Part shown: positions 16,255 to 25,484 of the stretch, in pieces
How the letters are laid out: every line of letters starts with the position of its first letter
Numbering within the stretch: the stretch's first letter is position 1
NCBI RefSeq assembly: GCF_000230995.2
Contig: NC_019973.1
Span: 1,812,001-1,876,000, forward strand
DNA: 64,000 nucleotides
Reading direction: 5' to 3'
From: Mesorhizobium australicum WSM2073
GTDB taxonomy: Bacteria; Pseudomonadota; Alphaproteobacteria; Rhizobiales; Rhizobiaceae
Notes under the pieces: model-generated
The model's database searches: none
What the model was told of the DNA's origin: nothing
What the model saw: only the letters and a program-made list of their open reading frames with translations
Program-made: the position numbers and the translations under genes

Positions 16255-17640
16255 ATGTCCGCAGTCTCCCCCGTCCTCGACCGTCTCGACAAGAATCTCG
16301 ACCAGAGCCTGGAACGGCTCTTCGGCCTGCTCGGGATCAAGTCGATCTCCACCGATCCAGCCTACGCCGCCGACTGCCGCAAGGCGGCGGAATGGCTGGT
16401 GGCGGAACTCAAACTGATCGGCTTCGACGCCAGCGTGCGCGACACGCCGGGCCACCCGATGGTGGTTGCGCATCATGATGGGCCGGCTGGCGCGCCGCAT
16501 GTGCTGTTCTACGGCCATTACGACGTGCAGCCGGTCGACCCGATCGAACTGTGGGAAAACGATCCCTTCGCCCCCACGATCAAGGAGGTCGGACCTGGTC
16601 ACAAGATCATCACCGGGCGCGGCTCGGCCGACGACAAGGGCCAGCTGATGACCTTCGTCGAGGCATGCCGTGCCTGGAAACAGGTGCACGGCAGCCTTCC
16701 GTGCCGGGTCACCATCCTGTTCGAAGGCGAGGAGGAATCCGGCTCGCCCTCGCTGAAGCCGTTCCTCGAAGCCAATGCCGAGGAGCTCAAGGCCGACTTC
16801 GCGCTGGTCTGCGATACCAGCATGTGGGACCGCGACACGCCGTCGATCTGCGTCGGGCTACGCGGTCTGGTCGGCGAGGAGGTCACGGTGAAGGCCGCCG
16901 ACCGCGACCTGCATTCGGGCCTGTATGGCGGGGCTGCCGCCAACCCGATCCGCATCCTGGCCAAGGTGCTGGCCGACATCCACGACAAGGACGGCCATAT
17001 CACCATCCCGGGCTTCTATGACGGCGTCGAGGAAACGCCCTCGCAGGTGCTGAAATCATGGGAGACGCTGGGCGAGACGGCCGAGACCTTCCTCGGGCCT
17101 GTCGGCTTGTCGATCCCATCGGGCGAAAAAGGCCGCTCGGTGCTGGAACTGACCTGGGCGCGACCCACCGCCGAATTCAACGGCATCATCGGCGGCTATA
17201 CCGGCAAGGGTTTCAAGACGGTCATCGCGGCGGAAGCCTCGGCAAAGGTCTCGTTCCGCCTTGTCCACAAGCAGGATCCGGCCAAGATCCGCGCGGCCTT
17301 CCAGAAATTCGTCAAGGAACGCATCCCGGCCGATTGTACGGTCGAATTCCATGCTCATGGCGGCTCACCGGCAATCCAGCTCTCTTACGACTCGCCCTTC
17401 CTGGCCAAGGCCAAGACGGCGCTTTCCGACGAATGGCCAAAGCCCGCGGTGACGACCGGCAGCGGCGGCTCCATTCCGGTGGTGGGCGACTTTCAGACCT
17501 ATCTCGGCATGGAATCGCTGCTGGTCGGGTTCGGCCTCGATGACGACCGCATCCACTCGCCCAACGAGAAATACGAGCTCAGCTCCTTCCACAAGGGCCA
17601 GCGCTCCTGGGCGCGCATTCTGGATGCGCTGACACGCTGA
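16255..17640 (+). CDS. M20/M25/M40 family metallopeptidase (dipeptidase)
   Basis: A 461-residue cytosolic zinc dipeptidase-like enzyme. Metal ligands and catalytic acids are visible: FYGHYDVQPVD (His, catalytic Asp), GRGSADDKGQL (bridging Asp), EGEEESGS (catalytic base Glu) and a C-terminal His segment (DDRIHSPNEKYE). A dimerisation lid domain is inserted at about residues 205-370. ATG 16255 follows the ribosome site AAAGG (16241-16245). It is probably transcribed alone, starting just after the sRNA terminator. The family includes carnosine-type dipeptidases; the exact substrate is not evident. Confidence 0.92.
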   Translation: MSAVSPVLDRLDKNLDQSLERLFGLLGIKSISTDPAYAADCRKAAEWLVAELKLIGFDASVRDTPGHPMVVAHHDGPAGAPHVLFYGHYDVQPVDPIELWENDPFAPTIKEVGPGHKIITGRGSADDKGQLMTFVEACRAWKQVHGSLPCRVTILFEGEEESGSPSLKPFLEANAEELKADFALVCDTSMWDRDTPSICVGLRGLVGEEVTVKAADRDLHSGLYGGAAANPIRILAKVLADIHDKDGHITIPGFYDGVEETPSQVLKSWETLGETAETFLGPVGLSIPSGEKGRSVLELTWARPTAEFNGIIGGYTGKGFKTVIAAEASAKVSFRLVHKQDPAKIRAAFQKFVKERIPADCTVEFHAHGGSPAIQLSYDSPFLAKAKTALSDEWPKPAVTTGSGGSIPVVGDFQTYLGMESLLVGFGLDDDRIHSPNEKYELSSFHKGQRSWARILDALTR

Positions 17641-17677
17641 GCGCGGAAACACGTTTTCTTGTTGATTTTTCACCGGA

Positions 17678-17704
17678 TCGCGGCGAGGACGGGTAACGCC
17701 GCGA
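17678..17704 (+). promoter_or_regulatory. hairpin in the leader of the RNase D-like gene
   Basis: TCGCGGCG (17678-17685) and CGCCGCGA (17697-17704) form a perfect 8-bp stem with an 11-base loop ending 13 bases before the start codon, just upstream of the ribosome site CGGAG. It could limit translation or end the upstream transcript, but there is no T-tract. Confidence 0.35.
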
Positions 17705-17717
17705 CCCGGAGAAAACG

Positions 17718-18338
17718 ATGAGCGATATCCGCTTCCATAAAAACGATCTGCCCGACCTTTCGCATTACGATGTCGCGGCGGTGGCGATCGATACGGAGAC
17801 GCTTGGCCTCAACCCGCACCGAGACCGGCTCTGCGTGGTGCAGATCTCGCCTGGCGACGGCAGCGCCGATGTCATCCAGATCGCGCCGGGCCAGACGGAG
17901 GCACCGAACCTGGTCAAGCTGCTGGCAAACGACAGGGTGACCAAGCTGTTCCACTACGGTCGCTTCGACCTCGCCGTGCTCTACCATGCGTTTGGCGTGA
18001 TGGCCGAGCCGGTGTTCTGCACCAAGATCGCCTCGCGGCTGACGCGCACCTACACCGACCGGCACGGGCTGAAGGACATCTGTTTCGAGCTTCTCGGCGT
18101 CGGTCTGTCCAAGGCGCAGCAATCGTCGGATTGGGCGGCCGAAACGCTGTCGCCCGAACAGCTCGAATACGCCGCCTCCGATGTGCTCTATCTGCATCGT
18201 TTGCGCGATGCGCTGGCGGGACGGCTGGCGCGCGAGGGCCGCACGAAGGAGGCGGACGCCTGTTTCCGCTTCCTGCCGACGCGGGCCAAGCTTGACCTGA
18301 TGGGTTGGGACGAAGAGGATATCTTCGCTCACAGCTGA
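17718..18338 (+). CDS. RNase D-like 3'-5' exonuclease (single DEDDy domain)
   Basis: A 206-residue exonuclease consisting only of the DEDD domain. The four acids and the tyrosine are present: VAIDTETLGL, FHYGRFDLAVL and YAASDVLYLH. Full-length RNase D (about 375 residues) has C-terminal HRDC domains for RNA binding; these are missing here, which is common for the second, short RNase D of Rhizobiales. It probably takes part in tRNA or structured RNA 3' trimming. It starts 77 bases after the peptidase gene and is followed after 13 bases by a small ORF. Confidence 0.9.
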   Translation: MSDIRFHKNDLPDLSHYDVAAVAIDTETLGLNPHRDRLCVVQISPGDGSADVIQIAPGQTEAPNLVKLLANDRVTKLFHYGRFDLAVLYHAFGVMAEPVFCTKIASRLTRTYTDRHGLKDICFELLGVGLSKAQQSSDWAAETLSPEQLEYAASDVLYLHRLRDALAGRLAREGRTKEADACFRFLPTRAKLDLMGWDEEDIFAHS

Positions 18339-18351
18339 GAAAAGGGATGAG

Positions 18352-18555
18352 ATGGCGGACAGAAAGCCGATATCGACCGCGCCGACCGATGGCTCCAAGG
18401 TCACCGTCACCTGGAAGGACAGCGACGGAGTCCTCAATGAATCCTTAGCGCAATACCGCGACGGCGGCTGGTGGGTCTACACCGACAGCCATACGCAGAA
18501 GAAGGTCGAGCCGACCAGCTGGCGGCCCGCTGCCAGCGACGACGACGACCAGTGA
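18352..18555 (+). CDS. small conserved-looking protein of unknown function
   Basis: A 67-residue soluble acidic protein starting 13 bases after the RNase D-like gene with a ribosome site (AAAGGGATGAG) before ATG 18352. It contains ISTAPTDGSKVTVTW and a GGWWVYTDS segment that resembles a short beta-sheet, and ends in a run of Asp. I do not recognise a family. The close spacing suggests co-transcription with the nuclease. Confidence 0.7.
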   Translation: MADRKPISTAPTDGSKVTVTWKDSDGVLNESLAQYRDGGWWVYTDSHTQKKVEPTSWRPAASDDDDQ

Positions 18556-18663
18556 GCGCCGCTGGCGAGGCCGGCTGCTTTCGACTAGCCTGAAGCCGTT
18601 GATATCGGGGCCGATTCGGAGCCTTCCGCTCCGCACCCGCCCTCTTGCACGGAGGAACCCGCC

Positions 18664-18918
18664 ATGGGCGTCGAAAGCCTTCTCGTCTTCATCCTCATCG
18701 GTGCCATCGCCGGCTGGCTCGCCGGTCTCATCGTTTCGGGTTTCGGCTTCGGCCTGATCGGCAACATCATCGTCGGCATTATCGGCGCGTTCATCGCCGG
18801 CTGGCTGTTTCCGCGCATCGGCTTCTCGATCGGTGGTGGCATCATCGCCTCCATAATCCACGCCACGATCGGCGCCATCATCCTTTTGGTTCTGGTCAGG
18901 GTGCTGAAACGAGCCTGA
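18664..18918 (+). CDS. GlsB/YeaQ/YmgE family stress-response membrane protein
   Basis: An 84-residue inner-membrane protein with three glycine-rich hydrophobic segments (about residues 3-24, 28-48 and 52-80). The pattern GAIAGWLAG, FGFGLIGNIIVGIIGA is characteristic of the transglycosylase-associated (GlsB/YeaQ/YmgE) family, linked to general stress responses. GGAGGAA precedes ATG 18664. Biochemical role unknown for the family. Confidence 0.9.
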   Translation: MGVESLLVFILIGAIAGWLAGLIVSGFGFGLIGNIIVGIIGAFIAGWLFPRIGFSIGGGIIASIIHATIGAIILLVLVRVLKRA

Positions 18919-18943
18919 GGTTCGGCACGACAAAAGGCGCGCC

Positions 18944-19090
18944 ATGAAGCAGAATACGCTCTATCTCATCATTGGCGCGCTCATCGTCGTGGTCGTCGCG
19001 CTGGGCGTCTACGTCTACCGCGAGCAGGCCAGGCCGAAAGGCGTCGAACTCAAGATCGACGACAAGGGCATTTCAATCCAGCAGAACTGA
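18944..19090 (+). CDS. 48-residue single-pass membrane protein
   Basis: A very short gene 25 bases after the GlsB-like gene. It encodes MKQNTLYLIIGALIVVVVA and onwards: one hydrophobic segment at about residues 6-24, then a charged tail (YREQARPKGVELKIDDKG) ending ISIQQN. N-in topology with a periplasmic tail is likely. The frame is closed by TGA at 19088-19090, followed 25 bases later by the next gene. Family unknown; similar short proteins are, to my recollection, frequent beside stress genes in Rhizobiales. Confidence 0.75.
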   Translation: MKQNTLYLIIGALIVVVVALGVYVYREQARPKGVELKIDDKGISIQQN

Positions 19091-19115
19091 ACCCGCCGGG
19101 ATCCAGGAGCGTGAC

Positions 19116-20030
19116 ATGGGGGCTTCCGACGCGTGGCAGAGCGGAGAGCGGCCCAGGATCACCGTGGCGGAATGGGAGAGGCTGAACCGGCCGCCACGAC
19201 GCGAGGCGTTGCTGCGCTATTACTGGCGGACTTTTCGCTTCCTGAGGACATCCGCGCCGGTCAGCGAATTGCAGGGACGACAGCAATCGTTCCGTGACGC
19301 GATCGTCGCCAGCGTTGCCTTCAACCGGCCTGATGTGATCGCATGGCAGATCCACCTCGTGCGCCGACACCTGGCCGAGCACGAGAGCTATATCGTCTTC
19401 GACAACAGCAAGAAGGAGGAGGCGAGGGAAGCCATCCGCGACCTCTGCCTGCGCCAGCACGTCCCCTATGTAGCGTTGCCGAGGAACAGGCTGACGGTCA
19501 GCAGATCGCACGGCCAGGCGCTCAACTGGATCGTGCGCAATTTCATGACCGGCTTGGCCCCGAAGGTCTTCGGCTTCATCGACCATGACATCTTTCCGAC
19601 GGAATCTTTTTCAATCCGCGACCGGCTGAAGGGCAAGAGCGTTTACGGCAGTGTCCGGCGCGACACTCCGACGCCGGGCGGCTGGTTCTTGTGGCCCGCC
19701 TTCTGTTTTTTCGACGGAAGCCTGCTGCGGCAGCGGCTGGATTTCGCGCCGAGCTACAAATTCCGTATGGACTCGGGTGGCGGCAACTGGCCGCTGCTCT
19801 ACCGCACGATCGACCAGGCGCTGGTCAGATTTACCGAGAACAAGTTGCTGCGCTGCGGCGAGGGCGATGACGAGCACGAGGATTTCTTCATGTCGGTCGA
19901 CGGCTGGCTGCATGTAACCAATGCCTCGAACTGGCGAAGGCAGCCGGTTGATAGGCGCGAACAACTTGTCGCCTTGTTGCGGCAAGCTGCGGGTCCTGAC
20001 CATCTGGATGTGAAGTTCGAGCCGATCTAG
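19116..20030 (+). CDS. uncharacterised protein with glycosyltransferase-A-like features
   Basis: A 304-residue soluble protein, ATG 19116 with ribosome site CAGGAG (19104-19109); the frame is open upstream to 18972 but that part overlaps the small membrane protein gene. Features suggestive of a GT-A nucleotide-sugar transferase: a Rossmann-like strand YIVFDNSKKEEAREAI, then VPYVALPRN, and a DxD-like FGFIDHDIFPTE followed by GWFLWPAFCFFDGSLL. No signal peptide or membrane segment. Function is not established; the glycosyltransferase idea rests on fold-like patterns only. Confidence 0.72.
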   Translation: MGASDAWQSGERPRITVAEWERLNRPPRREALLRYYWRTFRFLRTSAPVSELQGRQQSFRDAIVASVAFNRPDVIAWQIHLVRRHLAEHESYIVFDNSKKEEAREAIRDLCLRQHVPYVALPRNRLTVSRSHGQALNWIVRNFMTGLAPKVFGFIDHDIFPTESFSIRDRLKGKSVYGSVRRDTPTPGGWFLWPAFCFFDGSLLRQRLDFAPSYKFRMDSGGGNWPLLYRTIDQALVRFTENKLLRCGEGDDEHEDFFMSVDGWLHVTNASNWRRQPVDRREQLVALLRQAAGPDHLDVKFEPI

Positions 20031-20282
20031 AAGGATCGGGGTCCGTCGACCGCTCGAACAATGTCGTTGCGGTCACCTGCGAGGAGCAGGCGCTGGCCTT
20101 CTATCCGCCGGCGTCGATTGTCGGAACGGCAGGCTCGGGGATCGAGCCAGGCTTCGGAGAGATTAACAAATTCCTAACGGAATTCAGAGGTTTGGCCGAA
20201 GGCCTGCTTAACCCGCCCTTAAATCGCCGCATCTACTCTTCAACCCGAGCGCCATTGGCACCGGGGACATCAAGCGCAGCGC

Positions 20283-22550
20283 ATGGCGAACCGCAGAGAC
20301 AGTCGCATCGAGCCCAGCTTCGAGGGACCGCCGCGAGCGAGATCCCAGACGGGTCTTTCGGTGAGCGAGGAGGACCGCGTCGTGCCGAGCAACCGCAAAG
20401 CCTCCGCCAAACGCAAATCATCGAAGGCGAAATCGCCGCGGGGGAGGCGCGGCGGAGGCGGGCGCGGGCTGTTCGGCGTGCTCGGCCGGCTGTTCTACTG
20501 GTGCTTCGTGCTCGCCATCTGGGGCGGCATCGCGGTGGCCGGCGTCGTCATCTACTATGGCGCCAAGATGCCGGCGGCCACGACCTGGTCGATTCCCGAT
20601 CGTGCGCCCAACATCAAGATCGTCTCGGCCGATGGGCAATTGCTGGCCAATCGCGGCATGAGCGGCGGCGAGGCGGTCGGCCTGCACGAAATGTCCCCTT
20701 ATATCCCCGAGGCAGTCATCGCCATCGAGGACCGCCGTTTCTATTCGCATTTCGGTGTCGATCCGATCGGCCTCTCGCGCGCCATGGTCACCAACCTCAT
20801 CGGCGGGCATTTCTCGCAAGGCGGTTCGACGCTGACGCAGCAATTGGCCAAGAACCTGTTCCTGACGCCGGACCGTACACTGGAGCGTAAAGTGCAGGAG
20901 GTGCTGCTGGCCCTATGGCTCGAGCACAAGCACAGCAAGGACCAGATCCTCGAAATGTACCTCAACCGGGTCTATTTCGGCTCCGGCGCCTATGGCGTCG
21001 AGGCGGCCTCGCGCCGTTATTTCGGCAAGAGCGCACGCGACGTCACGCTGTCCGAAGCCGCCCTGCTTGCCGGCCTCTTGAAGGCGCCCTCGCGGCTGTC
21101 GCCGGCGCGCGATCCCAAGGCCGCCGAGGAGCGTTCGCAGCTGGTGCTCGGCGCCATGCGCGAGGAGGGCAAGATCAGCGAGAAAGAGTTGAAAACGGCG
21201 CTCAGCGCACCGGCGACGCGCTCGCCATCCTACTGGACGGGTTCGGAAAACTATGTCGCCGACACCATCATGGAAGAATTGCCCGACCTGATCGGCGACG
21301 TGCGCGGCGATATCGTCATCGATTCTACCGTGGACCTGAACCTGCAGAAACTTGCCGAAAAGTCGATACGCCGGCTGATCGACGACAGCGGCAAGAAACT
21401 CAACGTCACCCAGGGCGCGCTGGTATCGATCGACGATTCCGGCGCGGTACGCGCCATGGTCGGCGGCTACGACTATTCGACCAGCCAGTTCGACCGTGCC
21501 TCGGAGGCGCGCCGGCAGCCGGGCTCGGCGTTCAAGCCGTTTGTCTATATGGCGGCACTTGAGGCCGGCCGCACGCCTGACAGCATCCGCAACGATGCGC
21601 CGATCAAGATCGGCAACTGGACGCCGGACAATTACGGCGGCAAGTACTTTGGCAAGGTCACCTTGGCAACAGCGCTGGCAAAATCGCTGAACTCGGTTGC
21701 CGCGCAGTTGACCATGGAAGTCGGACCGAACGCGGTGGTGGAAGCCGCGCACCGCATGGGCATCCAGTCCGACCTGCAGGCCAACACCTCGATAGCGCTC
21801 GGCACCTCGGAAGTGACGCCACTGGAGCTGACTTCGGCCTATGTGCCCTTCGCCAATGGCGGCTACAAGCCGGACATCCATTTCATCCGCCGCGTGACGA
21901 CGTCAGACGGCAAGGTGCTCTACGACAGCGCTGGCGGCAGCGCACCGCGCGTGATCAAGCCCGAGATCGTCGGCATGATGAATTCGATGATGACCGGCAC
22001 GGTCGAGGTCGGCACCGCCAAGAAGGCGGCTTTCGCCTGGCCGTCGGCCGGCAAGACCGGCACCAGCCAGAATTCGCGCGACGCCTGGTTCGTCGGCTAC
22101 ACCGCCAATCTGACCACCGGCGTATGGTTCGGCAATGATGACGGCACGGCGATGAAGAAGGTCACCGGCGGCGCGCTGCCGGCGCAGGCCTGGCACGAAT
22201 TCATGGTCGCCGCGCATGAGGGCGTGCCGGTGCGGCCGCTGCCCGGCACCTGGAAATCGACGCCGGCCGACACCATCGTGCCCGACGAGATTCCCTCGGC
22301 CAGCAACAACCAGCCGGCACCGGTTCCGTCGGCGTCCGTCGGCCAGCAGCCGCCGGCCGCGCAGGCGACCGCACCGGCAACGCCGGTCCGTGCGGCGCGG
22401 CCTGCCCAGACCGTCGATGCCGATGGCTTCGATATGCCGGCGGATGACGGCACCACCGCTTCGGTCGGACATCCGGTGCCGCCAGGCAGCGTCGGCGGTC
22501 GGCTCAAGAAACGGCAGACGTCGATCCTGGATATCCTTGGCGGCGGCTGA
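20283..22550 (+). CDS. penicillin-binding protein 1A family (bifunctional transglycosylase/transpeptidase)
   Basis: A 755-residue class A PBP that polymerises and crosslinks peptidoglycan in the periplasm. Basic cytosolic tail (residues 1-65), one signal-anchor helix at about residues 66-92, GT51 transglycosylase domain with EDRRFYSHFGVD, GGSTLTQQLAKNLFL and EMYLNRVYFGSGAYG, then the transpeptidase with SxxK (PGSAFKPF), SxN (KSLNSVA) and KTGTS motifs. The C-terminal 90 residues are Pro/Ala-rich and end in a basic peptide. ATG 20283 has no strong ribosome site; the next candidate starts would only shorten the basic tail. The 252 bases upstream show no gene. Confidence 0.93.
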   Translation: MANRRDSRIEPSFEGPPRARSQTGLSVSEEDRVVPSNRKASAKRKSSKAKSPRGRRGGGGRGLFGVLGRLFYWCFVLAIWGGIAVAGVVIYYGAKMPAATTWSIPDRAPNIKIVSADGQLLANRGMSGGEAVGLHEMSPYIPEAVIAIEDRRFYSHFGVDPIGLSRAMVTNLIGGHFSQGGSTLTQQLAKNLFLTPDRTLERKVQEVLLALWLEHKHSKDQILEMYLNRVYFGSGAYGVEAASRRYFGKSARDVTLSEAALLAGLLKAPSRLSPARDPKAAEERSQLVLGAMREEGKISEKELKTALSAPATRSPSYWTGSENYVADTIMEELPDLIGDVRGDIVIDSTVDLNLQKLAEKSIRRLIDDSGKKLNVTQGALVSIDDSGAVRAMVGGYDYSTSQFDRASEARRQPGSAFKPFVYMAALEAGRTPDSIRNDAPIKIGNWTPDNYGGKYFGKVTLATALAKSLNSVAAQLTMEVGPNAVVEAAHRMGIQSDLQANTSIALGTSEVTPLELTSAYVPFANGGYKPDIHFIRRVTTSDGKVLYDSAGGSAPRVIKPEIVGMMNSMMTGTVEVGTAKKAAFAWPSAGKTGTSQNSRDAWFVGYTANLTTGVWFGNDDGTAMKKVTGGALPAQAWHEFMVAAHEGVPVRPLPGTWKSTPADTIVPDEIPSASNNQPAPVPSASVGQQPPAAQATAPATPVRAARPAQTVDADGFDMPADDGTTASVGHPVPPGSVGGRLKKRQTSILDILGGG

Positions 22551-22628
22551 GCAGCCGGCTGGCGGCGTCAATCCGCCTCTCGCCACCTCGGCGGCATTCG
22601 GCTACATGTCCAGCCCGGAGACCGCGAC

Positions 22629-23381
22629 ATGACCGAGACCGACACCAGAAAAACCATCGTGCTGACCGGCGCCAGCCGCGGTATCGGCCATGCCACTGTC
22701 AAGCGCTTTTCGCGCGAGGGCTGGCGCGTCATCACCTGCTCACGCCAGGCCTTTGCCGAGGATTGCCCGTGGCCGGCCGGTCCCGAGGATCACATCAAGG
22801 TCGACCTCGCCGATCAGGAAGATGTCGGTATTGCGGTCTCGGAAATCCGCCATCGGCTGGAATCCCATGGTGGCCAGTTGCACGCGCTGGTCAACAATGC
22901 AGGCATTTCGCCCAAGCTCAAGGACGGCAACAGCCGCATGAACTCGATCGACACGCCGATGCATGTCTGGCGCGACGTGTTCCAGGTCAATTTCTTCGCG
23001 CCGATCATGCTGGCGCGCGGCCTGTTCAAGGAATTGGCGGCGGCCAAGGGCTCGATCGTCAATGTGACGTCGATCGCCGGCACCCGCGTGCATCCCTTCG
23101 CCGGCACCGCCTATGCGACGTCGAAGGCCGCGCTCGGCTCGCTGACGCGCGAGATGGCGCATGATTTCGGCCCGCACGGCATCCGTGTCAACGCCATCGC
23201 GCCAGGCGAGATCGACACCGCGATCCTGTCGCCGGGCACGGAAAAAATCGTCGAGACCATCCCACTGCGGCGCCTGGGCACCACGGCTGAGGTCGCCGAC
23301 ATCATCTTCTTCCTGTGCTCGAGCCAAGCGTCCTACGTGACCGGCTCGGAAATCCACATCAATGGCGGCCAGCACGTGTGA
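22629..23381 (+). CDS. SDR family NAD(P)-dependent oxidoreductase
   Basis: A 250-residue short-chain dehydrogenase/reductase. TGASRGIGHAT is the cofactor-binding glycine motif, NNAGIS the structural NNAG, and Ser (VTSIAGT) with YATSK the catalytic triad; APGEIDTAI follows as usual. Substrate unknown. It starts 78 bases after the PBP gene and ends convergent to the antiporter gene. Confidence 0.92.
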   Translation: MTETDTRKTIVLTGASRGIGHATVKRFSREGWRVITCSRQAFAEDCPWPAGPEDHIKVDLADQEDVGIAVSEIRHRLESHGGQLHALVNNAGISPKLKDGNSRMNSIDTPMHVWRDVFQVNFFAPIMLARGLFKELAAAKGSIVNVTSIAGTRVHPFAGTAYATSKAALGSLTREMAHDFGPHGIRVNAIAPGEIDTAILSPGTEKIVETIPLRRLGTTAEVADIIFFLCSSQASYVTGSEIHINGGQHV

Positions 23382-23476
23382 ACTGGTCGAGCCAAGGCCC
23401 GCTAATCTGGCCAGGGTGACAACAGCCTTCGCAGTTCATTCGTGGCTTGATCAACGCGCCTGTGGGCAGCGCCGGC

Positions 23477-25261
23477 TCAGGCAGCGGACGGTTCAGCGAC
23501 CCGCGGCTTGTGGCCAAGCACCTCTTCGACAATGCCGCGCGCGATCTCGCGTTCGCCCATGATCACCGTATCGGCGCCGAGCCCCTTGAGATGCTCGACC
23601 TCGGCATCCGAATGGGCGCGGGCGACGACGTTGATGTTGGGATTGGCGGCGCGTGCCCGCAGCACGATCTGGCCGGCCTCAAACGCGTTGGGAATGGCAA
23701 GGATCAGCCGCGTGGCGCCTTCGGGATTGGCGGCGGCGAAGACTTCGGCGTTGGCGGCGTTGCCGGCGACGGTTTCGATGCCGTCCGTTTTCAGCTTCGC
23801 CAGCGTCTTGTCGGCATCCTCGATGACCAGGAAAGGCCGTGCTGCTTCTTTCAACGCGGCGCCGACGAGGCCGCCGACGCGGCCGTAGCCGATCAGGATG
23901 GCATGACCGGTGAGCGCCGTCCTTGGTGGCGGGCCGTCTTCCTTTTTGGATGCCATGGCGACCGAGGCGACATGGCCCGGTTCCGTCGCCGGGCCAACCG
24001 GCTTGGCGTCCGCCGGCGGCGCCGTCCTGGCGGCGCGGGCCTCGAGCCACGGCTTCATCCAGTCGATGACCAGGAACATCAGCGGGTTGAGCACGATCGA
24101 CAGGATGGCGCCGGCCAGGATGAGGTCCCGTCCCTGTTCGGGCAGAAGTTTCAGCCCGACGCCGAGTTCGGCCAGGATGAAGGAGAATTCGCCGATCTGG
24201 GCAAGGCTGGCCGAAATCATCAAGGCCGTGGCCAGCGGATAGCCGAAGGCGACGACGATGACGAACGCCGCCAGCGACTTGCCGATGACGATGATGGCCA
24301 GCGTCGCCAGGATCGGCAGGCCGTTGCTGAACAGGCTGAGGGGGTCGAACAGCATGCCGACGGAGACGAAGAACAGCACCGAGAAAGCATCTCGCAGCGG
24401 CAGCGATTCTTCCGCGGCACGGTGGCTGAGCTCGGATTCGCTCATGATCATGCCGGCGAAGAAGGCGCCCAGCGCCAGCGAGACGCCGAACAGTTTTGCC
24501 GCGCCGAAGGCGACGCCGAGCGCTATTGCCAGCACCGAGAGGCGGAACAGTTCGCGCGACCCGGTATGGGCAACGTAGTGCAGGATCCAGGGAATGACCC
24601 TGCGGCCGACCACCAGCATGACGACGACGAAAGCGGCGACCTTCGCCAGCGTCATGCCGACGACACCCCAGATGCCGTAACTGGCCGGCAGCGCCAGCAG
24701 GCCGCTCGAATGGGCATCGGCCGGTTCCTGGCCGCCGAGTACGCCGGCAAGGGCCGGCAACAGCACCAGCGCCAGCACCATAGCCAGATCCTCGACGATA
24801 AGCCAGCCAACGGCGATGCGGCCGCGCTCGGTCTCGATCAAGCGGCGTTCCTGAAGCGCGCGCAGCAGCACCACGGTCGAGGCGACCGATAGCGCCAGGC
24901 CAAACACCACGCCCGCCCCCATCGACCAGCCGAGCATCCAGGACAGCCCGGCGCCGAGCGCCGTGGCAAAGCCGATCTGGACAATGGCTCCCGGCACGGC
25001 AATGGCGCGGACCGACAGAAGGTCCTTCAGCGAAAAATGCAGGCCGACGCCGAACATCAGGAGGATGACGCCGATTTCGGCCAATTCGTTGGCAAGGCCG
25101 GCGTCGGCGACAAAACCGGGTGTGTTCGGCCCAACCAGCACGCCGGCTACGAGATAGCCGACCAGTGGCGGAATGCGGAACCGATTGGCGAGGGCGCCGA
25201 AGACGAAAGCCAGCCCCAGACCGGCGACGATGGTGGCGATAAGGGGCGTGTCATGCGGCAT
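23477..25261 (-). CDS. monovalent cation:proton antiporter-2 (CPA2, YbaL/KefB-like) with RCK domain
   Basis: A 594-residue membrane antiporter. Residues 1-390 form about 12-13 transmembrane helices of the Na+/H+ exchanger fold, starting MPHDTPLIATIVAGLGLAFV; residues 430-560 form a TrkA-N/RCK domain with the NAD-binding loop ILIGYGRVGGLVG. It probably exports K+ or Na+ in exchange for H+ under nucleotide or redox control. No glutathione-regulated accessory gene (KefF/G) is adjacent, favouring the YbaL group. ATG at 25261. Confidence 0.92.
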   Translation of the reverse strand: MPHDTPLIATIVAGLGLAFVFGALANRFRIPPLVGYLVAGVLVGPNTPGFVADAGLANELAEIGVILLMFGVGLHFSLKDLLSVRAIAVPGAIVQIGFATALGAGLSWMLGWSMGAGVVFGLALSVASTVVLLRALQERRLIETERGRIAVGWLIVEDLAMVLALVLLPALAGVLGGQEPADAHSSGLLALPASYGIWGVVGMTLAKVAAFVVVMLVVGRRVIPWILHYVAHTGSRELFRLSVLAIALGVAFGAAKLFGVSLALGAFFAGMIMSESELSHRAAEESLPLRDAFSVLFFVSVGMLFDPLSLFSNGLPILATLAIIVIGKSLAAFVIVVAFGYPLATALMISASLAQIGEFSFILAELGVGLKLLPEQGRDLILAGAILSIVLNPLMFLVIDWMKPWLEARAARTAPPADAKPVGPATEPGHVASVAMASKKEDGPPPRTALTGHAILIGYGRVGGLVGAALKEAARPFLVIEDADKTLAKLKTDGIETVAGNAANAEVFAAANPEGATRLILAIPNAFEAGQIVLRARAANPNINVVARAHSDAEVEHLKGLGADTVIMGEREIARGIVEEVLGHKPRVAEPSAA

Positions 25262-25389
25262 TGTCTATGGAGCGCCTTTCAAGCCAGCGATGTCGGATAT
25301 GCGCCGCCCTAAGCCGCCGCCTGTTTGCAATATGGTGGACGGGGTGTCGGCGATGCAACCCGCAAAGCCGCGAATCAACGTCGAGACGG

Positions 25390-25428
25390 CAAAAACCTGA
25401 CCGGCAGCTGAGTGACTGCCGGTCAGGT
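25390..25428 (-). terminator. Rho-independent terminator of the host-attachment protein gene
   Basis: On the minus strand a perfect 13-bp stem (ACCTGACCGGCAG/CTGCCGGTCAGGT, 8-base loop, 25395-25428) is followed by a run of T (25391-25395 read as A on the plus strand). It lies 57 bases beyond the stop codon of the gene ending at 25485. Confidence 0.88.
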
Positions 25429-25484
25429 GCTTGGGTTCAGTGGCGACCGTGCTGCGACCCGATAGGCGCCTTCGCCGCGCGTGG

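Noticed and set aside
20192-20890. 232-codon frame overlapping the start of the PBP1A gene
   Set aside because: Arg-rich shadow in another frame of a well-supported penicillin-binding protein.
23447-24892. 481-codon plus-strand frame opposite the CPA2 antiporter
   Set aside because: Composition (Arg/Gln/Asp runs) shows a shadow frame; the antiporter on the minus strand has membrane helices and an RCK domain.
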